Positions 44,618 to 52,527 of a stretch of 64,000 nt of DNA are shown here, piece by piece. Source of the stretch: Nigrospora sphaerica (lineage: Eukaryota; Ascomycota; Sordariomycetes; Amphisphaeriales; Apiosporaceae). The notes beneath the pieces are model-generated. The model searched no databases and had not been told where the DNA came from. It saw only the letters and a program-made list of their open reading frames with translations. A program made the position numbers and the translations under genes. Position 1 is the stretch's first letter, and each line of letters starts with the position of its first letter. The stretch is from contig JAGVVL010000027.1 of the NCBI GenBank assembly GCA_018287875.1, positions 1,240,001-1,304,000 on the forward strand, given 5' to 3'.

Positions 44618-46546
44618 AGCTCACCCCCCACCAAAGAGCCAACCCCCCAAACGGCCAGAGGTCGAGATGACCTCACGCGATGGCAACACTACGGATCAAT
44701 TGAATTATCTCAACAATCACAATAGCTACGCACAAGCAGACTGATCTCAAGAGACTATGATGCAGTCTTCTATCTCATGATCGACTTCTTCGTCCGATCC
44801 GTCTGTGCGGACAGCTTCAGATTCCGCAGTGACCGTACCCCCTGCATCTTTAGGGGTCGACATCTCCTCCTTAACTTTGCGCACCTCCAGCATCGTCACG
44901 AAACGGTCCTGAGCGGTTGGCTGAACCTTGCGCTGTTTCTGGGGCTTCTGGCGATCCAGCGCTGCAGCCAATTGGTCTCGTTCGTGCTTCAGACTGGAGA
45001 TCTCAGCGGTCGCTTGGTCCAAGGCCTTGCCAGCCTTCCGAAACACCTGGCGTAGCGTTGCGTTGTTATAAACTGGATCAACACCACCAAGGTCCCGGTG
45101 GATTACGCTGATCTGACGTGACGTCCTCGGTGTCTTGACCTCTAGAGCAGACATCTGCGACGGCAGAGGGTCCTCCCTTGGCTGCGGAACACACCAATTT
45201 GACCCCTCTGGCCTGTCGCGGTCATGCTGCCTCGCCAGTCGGCTATTAAGCGGCTTGCTGGGGTCCCTTGGATAGATGCCGGTCGCTCTCCAGCCTGTGG
45301 CGATATGCTCAGGTGTCAGAGCCTCCTTGCGAGCCTTATTCCAGGCCTCCAGAAACTCTGGCTTCTTTGGAGTCAGTGTTAAGCTGGTGAGGCAAGCGTC
45401 ACGTAGGTATTTCCGATAGGCTCGCTTTAACACTGAGAAAGGGCCGAGATCTAACGGATGCAGCACTTGAGAAGTATGAGCTGGTAAAAAGTTGAGCCAG
45501 ACGCGTGCCTCGAAACAGGTCATCATGAAGTCCTCAGCGCAGTGGCTTACGTGGCCGTCGAAGGTGAGGTGCCGCCACTGTTTAGGGTCTTCTGGAGCCG
45601 TCAGAGGCACGAATATCTGCTTCAGCCAGCGCAGCGCAATTGAATTGCTGGTCCAGCCAGCCTGTGAGGCTTCAAAAGACCAGCTTTCGAGGTCCTGCTC
45701 ATCGACTTAAGAGTTGAACCACTGCTGTTGAACTGCCTTGCCCTTGAAAATCACCAGTGGAGGCAGCGCGCGGCCAGCGGCAGAGATTGTTTCCAGAGAG
45801 GTCGTCCACTTGCCTCGAGGCGTATCCATAGCGAAGATCTGGCTCATAGCGGCAGATCCGATAACGAAGGGGCAGTCTCCAAGGCCAATCTGAGCACCTA
45901 TCTTATCGAAGTTCTAGGTGTGCTCCGGTGGAATGCTAACGAGGTCTTCGTGGGCCAGCCTTTCGAATAACTCCTCAATATTGGCGCGGGAGGCGCCGTT
46001 GAGGCGCTGGAAATCCATACCAGTGGACACCAGGGTCTTGACCTGCGGCCAGCGCTTGAAGAACTGATAATGCCAGCGTTTTCCAAGGCGGCGTGGCTTC
46101 TAGAGGTCTCGAGGATGGACTGGGCAAATTGACGAAAGCGGCCGTGTGTTGGAGCTCAGCCAAGGCGGCCTTGAAGTAACACCCACGCCATAAGCTGGCG
46201 CTCTTACTCCTCAGTGAGGGCTTGGTGATGCTCCTAGGCATGCCTTTTAAGAGGCTTGCAATTGAATCTAGCAGTTAACTAGTGCCAGGTGACGTTGTAT
46301 TGCTTGGTGACTAAGGGGATTGATTGACCTTGGGTCACTTGGAGGAGAGCGGCAGCCAGCTGCATTTCATCCATCGATATTGGTATCAAACAAAAGGACG
46401 GAGAACGGTGGTTCTAGAGATGTCATTTTTGTGTCTGTACGATGTCTGGTTGGTTAAATATTTGGTGTTGAAGAGCTGTGATTGCCTCATCTGTTGTCCG
46501 AAACCAGTGGCTGTTTGGGGGTTGGCTCTTTGGTAGGGGGCGAGCT
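44618..46546 (-). mobile_element. Pogo-A, copy 2, nested in Pogo-B
   Basis: 1,929 bp, inverse orientation to copy 1, TA duplicated (44616-44617, 46547-46548). The related Pogo-B fragment at 61352-61400 lacks it and reads straight through (GGGAAAGTAGCCGTT), confirming the insertion site. The TIRs are about 40 bp. Confidence 0.96.
44747..46365 (-). pseudogene. Pogo-A transposase, copy 2
   Basis: The same sequence and the same internal stops as copy 1. The open C-terminal half (45610-44747, 287 codons) keeps the fifth G near the end, so it reads DAGGTVTAESEAVRTDGSDE and an acidic tail to the stop. This is probably the ancestral C-terminus. Confidence 0.85.
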
Positions 46547-46777
46547 TAGCCGTTGTGTGGTTGAGTGTTCCGCTAGCTAGTTCGAAAGCTGTACTTGGTC
46601 CTTGAAGTCCGACGTCTTCTCTGGAGTCGACCAAACCACTATAGAAGTATGGGATCTCTTTTGAGGTGTTGAGAGGACCCTTTTCGAGTGGGATTCCTTC
46701 GACTTTGCCGTATCGGGTGTTATTTGGTGTGCGTTTTGGACCAAATTCCGGCTTAGAAGCGGTTTAGCCATACTAAC

Positions 46778-47040
46778 TGTCAGAGGTACAACAGGAAAGG
46801 GCTCGGATCCAGGACAAAGGATAAGAAGTGGAGGATCTCAGAGCAAGGACCTCAACAGGAAAACCAGCGAGGTAACGGATAGGTAGCGGCGGACTACAAA
46901 TAAGGGCAACAGGCCCAGCAGATGGGTAGAAGGACAGAGATTAATGCCATTCAACCTCTACCCCTACCCCCGACCTCGCCGCAGCTTCGACAGTAACCTA
47001 CGTGCCCCTTCTTGCCTATACTCCAGGACCCCCTCTGGCA
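46778..47040 (-). repeat. Solo LTR S2 (263 bp) in the Pogo-B transposase gene
   Basis: Ends TGTCAGAGG and CCTCTGGCA on the plus strand; 5-bp duplication CTAAC at 46773-46777 and 47041-47045. Removing the LTR and one duplication rejoins GLWPVS with MAKPLLSRN in frame, which validates the boundaries. Confidence 0.95.
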
Positions 47041-48288
47041 CTAACCGGCCAGAGACCGGCGAATTTCCACCCATTCCGGATATTCTGGCCGGTAAGGCCG
47101 GCTAAGCGAGCCTTCTGATAACAGGCAAGGAGATTCCGCTTACCAACTACCGTCGAGTCAGTTAGTTGGGTTAGAAATCCGAGCTACTTCCGGTACGCCA
47201 ATTTTAAAGAACTGAAAACAACTAAATCGAGAGGTTGAAGAACGTGAGAGGTATGAGGGGGTAAAAAAAGAAGATAAAGCCGATGATAGAAGCACTGAAA
47301 CATGAAATCAGTCGTTGTATGGCTGCCATGGCCGTCCATAATGAGCAGACGGTACTCGGAAGGGTCCTCGGGGGTGGTATTCGGGATAAAGACTTTCCCG
47401 AGCCACTCGAGCGCTGTTTCGTCTGTGATCCATCCGTTTTCGGTTGCAGTGAACTGCCGGCCTCTGAATTGGCTTAAATCGACCGGGGACCATTGCTGTT
47501 GAACCGTCTTGCCTTTAAAAATGACCAATGGGGGCAGGGCGCGGCCTTGAGCAGAGATGCATTCAATGAAGGACGTCCAAGCACGAGAGCCAGGCGGTTT
47601 CTTTCTGACTGAGCGTTTTTCCGAACTTCCAAGTACTATAACGTTCGATCCAGCACCTTCTAGGAGTCCTGCTTCATCCATGTTGTGGCGGTTAGCCGGC
47701 TTCACCCTCTGGATCTCCGGCAGTTGAAGATATCGGAACCATAAGCGAATTACCTCGATTGAGGCGCCATTGACACGCTGCGAGTCGATAGACCGGCTCT
47801 TCTGGACCCGTACAGCTGGGTTCCTACGTAGGAAGGCTTGCAGCCACCTCTTTCCGAGTGGCTCGCTGTCGCCTTGAGCCCGGAGGATGCGTTCGGCGAA
47901 CTCCTTAACTTGAGCGTGTGAATGCGGAAGCCCTAGGGCAGCTTGGGTTAGAATCCAAGTTGTAAGTAACTCTTCCTGGACCGGTCTAAGCCTCTGAAAG
48001 TCGGGGAAGGCTTCTGATCTTGGTTGTTGACCCTTAATTCGGTTTTTTAAGTGTTGACCTTGGAATCCCATGTTCGATAGCAGCACGCTTGATTGTCTGG
48101 CCGCTTAATACAGCTTGAAGCGCTTGTTGAAGATTTTCTTCGGAATACTGCTTTATTGTGATAAAGAAAGGCTCTATGCGAAATTTAGGATAGATTGAAG
48201 CGAACACGGGAGGAAAAGGGGGGAAGACGTAGGAGAGTACAAAATCAGATGGCTGGTTTTGGGGTGCCCGAAAGTGGGTGCTTGAACT

Positions 48289-48440
48289 TACTACACGATA
48301 AAAATGCTCTGTCACAACGTGCACCGTATAGTGGGCGATTTTCAGATGCACTTCAATGTTGATATTTATTAGCTATGCACGGTTCTCTAAGTCCTACAAG
48401 CTGCCATTTGTGCTAGTCGGGCTAGACAAATAAAAACTCG
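48289..48440 (+). repeat. Dispersed repeat R2, copy 2 (right half, split by Pogo-B)
   Basis: Matches 8225-8370 (TGCTCTGTCACAACGTGCACC, CTATGCACGGTTCTCTAAG, GGGCTAGACAAATAAAA). The left end of the repeat is at about 39135-39155, beyond the LINE and Pogo-B. Confidence 0.75.
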
Positions 48441-48599
48441 TGACAGCCCGACTTAAGTGATACTCACGACGCCGTTCTGAAATTGGAACACTTCGCCAAG
48501 GCTTGCCCTCAATTGATATAAAGAAATTCGAAGGCTTCGCCTTTGAATTAAAGAAACGCACACACGTAAGAGGGCCCACACGCAAGAGGGCCCACACGC

Positions 48600-48930
48600 T
48601 GTCACGGTTCAAGGAACAAGGGATCTGTTGATGCCCTGAAGGTCCTGTTGAGATGCGAAAACTACAGGTGAAGATGAAAAGAAGAGTGATGCGTATAAGG
48701 TAGGGGACCTGCCAGTTGACAGATCCTGTTCTTAATAGCCTATGTATGTCCACGGTATTCAGTTTAGCAGACTAGGTTATTGTCTCCCCCCATGGTGGCA
48801 CGCATCAAAGAGCAACAGGCTCCTCTCAGTCACCGTTTGGCAGGAATACATCCAGCGAGCCGCGGTACGTACCGCCGGCCAATGGTCCATGCGTTCCCAT
48901 GCCCCTGTACCTATGTACCCATGCCGTAAT
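48600..48930 (+). repeat. Solo-LTR family S1, copy 3, containing S4
   Basis: Starts TGTCACGGTTCAAGG within a GAGGGCCCACACGC minisatellite and ends near ATGCCGTAAT, where minisatellite sequence resumes. Subtracting the S4 insertion (48687-48807 plus 5 bp) leaves about 205 bp, equal to the other S1 copies. The terminal CA has been lost. Confidence 0.8.
48687..48807 (+). repeat. S4 element, copy 2, nested in S1
   Basis: 121 bp, TGATGCGTATAAGG to CACGCATCA, flanked by AAGAG (48682-48686 and 48808-48812). It differs from copy 1 at a handful of positions. Confidence 0.9.
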
Positions 48931-49027
48931 AGAGGGCACACGCAAGAGGGCACACGCAAGAGGGCACACGCAAGAGGGCACACGCAAGAGGGCACACGCA
49001 AGAGGGCACACGCAAGAGGGCACGTAA
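48931..49027 (+). repeat. Minisatellite, 14-bp unit
   Basis: About seven tandem copies of AGAGGGCACACGCA, nearly perfect. A 16-bp relative (AAGAGGGCCCACACGC, two copies) lies at about 48566-48599, on the other side of the S1 insertion, so S1 landed inside the array. Confidence 0.9.
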
Positions 49028-49140
49028 GGCACATAAGTAAGAGACATGTTTCCATTGGACTACTTAAGTAATTCTAGTTACTACTCAGTTCTCGTTTAAT
49101 TTCGTACGTTATTACGACACTGTCTATGCCACCTCTCGGA

Positions 49141-49328
49141 TAATACAAGAGAGGGCATACGAGAGGGCACGCGCGAGAGTGCACGCGCGAGAGTGCACAC
49201 GCGAGAGGGCACGTAAGAGGGCATACGAGAGGGCACGCGAGGGCACGCGAGGGCACGCGAGGGCACGCGAGGGCACGCGAGAGAGCATACGAGAGGGCAC
49301 GCGCGATAGTGCACAGTAGAGGGCACAG
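49141..49328 (+). repeat. Diverged minisatellite, 10-14-bp units
   Basis: Irregular array of GAGAGGGCACGCGC, GAGGGCACGC (five in a row near 49220-49270) and GAGAGTGCACACGC-type units. Related to the 14-bp array but more variable in unit length. There is no coding potential beyond repeat-driven open frames. Confidence 0.85.
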
Positions 49329-49747
49329 TCACCCACACGATGTGGCTAAAGATACCGAGATACCTATTACTCGACGCGTGGCTCAAACCTCGTAACCGCT
49401 TCTGACCAACGTAACTTCTGGAACCAAGGAACTGACTGATAGGATTTCCGGGACGAAGTGTGGCTGTCGACTAGCGCGTTTTCTGAGGCCACTTTGGATT
49501 GGATTGTAACTTTAGAAAGCTTCGCAATTCCATTTCTGAATTTTTCAGTATGTACGTACGCGAAGTCGCAGCACAAGGAACAGAGAAATCTTATACGCAG
49601 GAGCTTTGAGGCATACGTGAAGGCGTGTGTCAAAGCTGTAGGCAGCCGACAGAGCAGCGCCGAAGGTCACTTTCGCAAAGCAGGACATTATATTGAGCAG
49701 GCACCCGAATCAGGGCCATAGATAGATGCACGCGAGAAATCGTCCTT
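49329..49747. other. Spacer 3' of the unknown gene
   Basis: One open frame (49458-49721) without recognisable motifs; nothing else seen. Confidence 0.35.
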
Positions 49748-50956
49748 CTAGTCTGTAGTAAGGCCGTCTAGCCATTCCTTGATCCTGCTTACATACTGGA
49801 GGACGATGCCCGGCAGGACCCCGTGGGCGGCCAGCATCTTCGCATCCACGTTCTGCGACGTGTGTAGCCGCTGGAGATCGTAGCCTTTGTCTACCGTCAC
49901 CTTGCACGCCAACCGATAGGCCTCCTGCCATGTTTGCTTGGTGACCTGCGAACAAAGCCAATCACAATATACTTCCGACGCCTCGTCTACCGCCATAGGA
50001 AAGTTTAGCTTCGCCGGGTCACCTATGCGACTTGAGCCCTGTGCTTCGTCCCAAAGCCGGCCTGGGCCGCCCTCTGCCGAACCGCTGTGGCGTCCACAGC
50101 AGACACGAACAGCCCCATGCGAAGCATCCGATGCTTTGCGCTTCCGCTGCCGACGTATGGTTTCTTCCTCTTCGTGTCTATAGACCAGCTCCCGGATCGC
50201 TTCGGGGACATCGTCATGGTGAGCCAGTGTGTTGCCCTCCTCGGCGTAATCCACCAGCTTATCCATGATGTGGGAGTCCAGCTTATGGTGCTTCTTGCTG
50301 ACGGGGTCGCGCCAGCACGAGAAGCCCTGGTTGGTGCAAAAAGCGCCCGAGCACTCCAGCAGTTCGTATACATCCTTCCAGATCGGTCGCGCACCGGTCG
50401 CTTCTTGCTGAGCAACCAGCTTATCCCTCGCAGCAAGCTGCCTCTTCGTGGCCCCACGCCCGGTCTTGTTGGTCTTGCTGGCAGTCGCTTGCTGACTCTC
50501 CTTGTATATGAACGACATCGCGACCGTCAGATTGTTTTCCTGGTCGGTCCATGTTCTCAACTTGTTTTCAATAATCGCCCAGTCAATTTTCAGAGGGTTG
50601 AAGCGTTTCGGGAAGTCCGGCTCGCCGCGTTTGGAAGTGGATACCACGATCCTCGTCTCGTCCGGTTGGTAGTCGGGCGCAGGCACTTTGCTCGCTACGA
50701 TGGTCGCGAGTTCAGATTCCAGAACCTGGCTCCAGTAGGCACCAGGCGCCATGTCGACGTCCTCTATAGTGTCTTCTGTGAGCATCGTGAGCCTCCCTTT
50801 GCGCAGATGCAGCTTCCATGTTAAGGCATAGCGCAGACCCGAGGCAGATCCCACGTCACTCGACGCCGGGACGAGCGGGTCGTCATCCAGCTCTGGACAC
50901 TCCTGGGTTTCTTCATCAAGCTCGAACTCGAGCTCGCCAAGACTAGCGTTCCGCAT
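49748..50956 (-). CDS. Uncharacterised fungal protein (402 aa)
   Basis: Intact intronless frame, started here at the ATG of MRNASLGELEFELDEE; the frame is open to 51046 but only with a TTG. Visible features are an acidic N-terminus, a basic segment with ATASKTNKTGRGATKRQLA, and a cysteine/tryptophan region CSGAFCTNQGFSCWRDPVSKK. A KLDSHIMDKLVDYAEEGNTL segment leads into EEEETIRRQRKRKASD, which resembles a nuclear localisation signal. A conserved-looking C-terminal helical region (DWLCSQVTKQTWQEAYRLA, HGVLPGIVLQYV) follows. The CWRDP...HH...L...G and C-terminal pattern recalls a family common in filamentous ascomycetes for which I know no function. It lies about 430 bp from the 3' end of the HeLo-like gene and points the same way. 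Possibly nuclear; not assignable further. Confidence 0.75.
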   Translation of the reverse strand: MRNASLGELEFELDEETQECPELDDDPLVPASSDVGSASGLRYALTWKLHLRKGRLTMLTEDTIEDVDMAPGAYWSQVLESELATIVASKVPAPDYQPDETRIVVSTSKRGEPDFPKRFNPLKIDWAIIENKLRTWTDQENNLTVAMSFIYKESQQATASKTNKTGRGATKRQLAARDKLVAQQEATGARPIWKDVYELLECSGAFCTNQGFSCWRDPVSKKHHKLDSHIMDKLVDYAEEGNTLAHHDDVPEAIRELVYRHEEEETIRRQRKRKASDASHGAVRVCCGRHSGSAEGGPGRLWDEAQGSSRIGDPAKLNFPMAVDEASEVYCDWLCSQVTKQTWQEAYRLACKVTVDKGYDLQRLHTSQNVDAKMLAAHGVLPGIVLQYVSRIKEWLDGLTTD

Positions 50957-51382
50957 GGTGGTTTGATGGGCGATAGGGCTGTGATGGTCGATGTCGATCG
51001 GTCGGTCACGACGCTTCACTGGAGGCGAAGGGCAGCCAGGCAGCAACTCTGGTGCCCTCCACTGGAATGCTGACGGTTACCATCACGTGACCTCTCCGCC
51101 TCATGCATCTTTTCATTGGAATGCGAACTAAATGCCATGCGTCTCAACGAGCTTTGGGAGGAATGCATCGTGATTAAAGTGGCTTGATGCCTTCACAGTT
51201 CTAGGTTCTATCTAGCTTTTTAATGGAGATGAATGGATGTTTCAGATTGTCGTGCGCTGCTGGCATGGAAGGAGGCACGCTAGCAGGGCCTGGTGGTTCC
51301 TGCTGTAGCCTGTCTTCCCTTGCTGGATAGAAACACAAATCGATAGCCTCCACGCCTGTGGATGACAAACCAGCTGAATGAC

Positions 51383-52277
51383 CTACACGCCGCGACCGAA
51401 CGTGAACCCCGAGATGGATCCGCTATTCGCACCTAGCTGAAAGCCGGAATTGTTGTCGCCAAACTTTACATGCGTTGACTGCTTCTGTTCTTCGTCGGCT
51501 ATCTTTTTCGCTTCCTCCTGCGTCTTCACCTTCAGCCCCTCTAACAGCGCCAGTAGTACGCGCAGCATTGCCTGTTCTTCCCCGATCACGCGTCGCATGC
51601 CAGCTTCGTCCTCGTCTACCATGCCACTTATATTTTGACCTCGACCTTGCATAGAATGGAGCTGTTGGAGACGGGTATCTACCATCGCGAGCTGCTGATC
51701 AGTGCCAGTGATTGAATCGGTGATGTTCTTCTCCTTGTCGGTGATCGCCGCCTTCAACTCCTCGGTGGTACGCTGACCGCGAATTGAGCTATGCCTAATA
51801 CTACAGGTTAGCAGGCCCCTTGTACGGCGAAAATAGGTATGCCTACAGTGTCGCTGTACTGATTACGAGAGTCAAGGTCGCACAATACTTCTGAAGCTGT
51901 TCAGACATCGCCTTGATCTGGCTCTCTCGAAAGAAGCCTAAGCCGACTTTATCTCGCCACGAGATATCTTGACCAGTGGAATGCCGGGTCCAACGTTGCA
52001 GGTCGGCCCTAAACTGGGTGCAGGATGTCGTGCAGGACGCAATCGCATGCTCCGATTGCTCGGCCACCGTTGCGCCCAGGGCGGTCCACTGCGGCTGACT
52101 GACGGCTTTTAGGTACTCCAGCGTCCCTTCGACAAAGCCAACGTCGTCACAGAGCGCTTTGACAGTGGAGGGAGCCTTGGAGATCTTTCGAAGGTCGTCC
52201 AGTAGAAGCCGTGTCGCATGGAGCGCTGGGACCACAATGCCAACCACGCCTGTCGCGATACTGAACGGGTCGGCCAT
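51383..52277 (-). CDS. HeLo-like-domain cell-death effector with C-terminal HET-s-related amyloid motif
   Basis: Exons 52277-51847 and 51800-51383 join through a 46-bp intron (GTAGGC donor, GCTAAC branch point, CTGTAG acceptor) to 282 residues. The start is the ATG of MADPFSIATGVVGIVVPAL. Residues about 1-200 match the fungal N-terminal HeLo-like family (ARLLL-type amphipathic helices, SQPQWTALGATV, TLVISTATL), membrane-targeting execution domains related to HET-S. Residues about 257-273 read FGDNNSGFQLGANSGSI, an asparagine/glycine beta-solenoid amyloid motif at the extreme C-terminus. The divergent receptor gene 250 bp away starts with a matching motif. By analogy with HET-S/NWD2, the receptor would template amyloid folding of this tail and activate the N-terminal domain at the membrane. 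Only one motif copy is visible, whereas HET-S has two. The gene is intact. HRAM classification is by pattern; the sigma class is not excluded. Confidence 0.88.
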
Positions 52278-52527
52278 GCTCGATTCGATGGCACACCGGT
52301 TGACGAGCAAATAGTGCTCATGAAAGATTCAGATGGTCACATCAATCAGGTCGATGCGGGGTTCTGCCCCTCCGTACGTGCAGTCGTAGCGCCGAGACTC
52401 GTCTTACGTCACGTGGACGGCGTCGCAGCAGCCTCTTGGAGTGTCTAATGTCTCCTTAGCTGCCAATGCATCCTGGCTCGTCCTGTCTTTAAACAGTCCC
52501 GCAGCCCATCGGAAACCATTCATATCC
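52278..52527. promoter_or_regulatory. Shared divergent promoter of the effector/receptor pair
   Basis: Exactly 250 bp separate the two start codons, which face away from each other. The interval must hold both promoters and 5' leaders, consistent with co-regulation. No specific factor site was identified. Confidence 0.6.

Larger units (their letters stand above)
44379..48180 (-). pseudogene. Pogo-B transposase, interrupted by S2, Pogo-A and S1
   Basis: On the minus strand, a helix-turn-helix (QYSEENLQQALQAVLSGQTI) lies near 48160-48060. A CENP-B-like domain (KRWLQAFLRRNPAVRVQK) and a DDE core follow: NRHNMDEAGLLEG, LLIMDGHGSHTTTDF and LQPLDLVVFSSLKLAYRK. A TAG interrupts the reading after LAYRK near 47187. 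It then continues (LTDSTVVGKRNLLACYQKA, NGWKFAGLWPVS), is split by S2, resumes at MAKPLLSRNLVQ, is split by Pogo-A, and ends with a coiled coil and SRKRKKVDL. The initiating ATG is not evident. Confidence 0.85.
44033..48288 (-). mobile_element. Pogo-B, copy 1: old pogo/Fot1-like element holding three nested insertions
   Basis: The terminal inverted repeats read AGTTCAAGTACCCACTTTCG at the left end and, inverted, AGTTCAAGCACCCACTTTCG at the right end. TA flanks both (44031-44032, 48289-48290). Inside are solo LTR S1 (44197-44402), Pogo-A copy 2 (44618-46546) and solo LTR S2 (46778-47040). Subtracting these and their duplications leaves about 1.85 kb, normal for Fot1-like elements. The LINE at 39162-44022 sits across its left edge. 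Host sequence on both sides matches the uninterrupted repeat at 8203-8370, giving an independent empty site. Confidence 0.93.

Noticed and set aside
48931..49328. CRISPR-like array
   Set aside because: Units are contiguous 10-16-bp repeats without unique spacers, in a fungal genome; this is a minisatellite.
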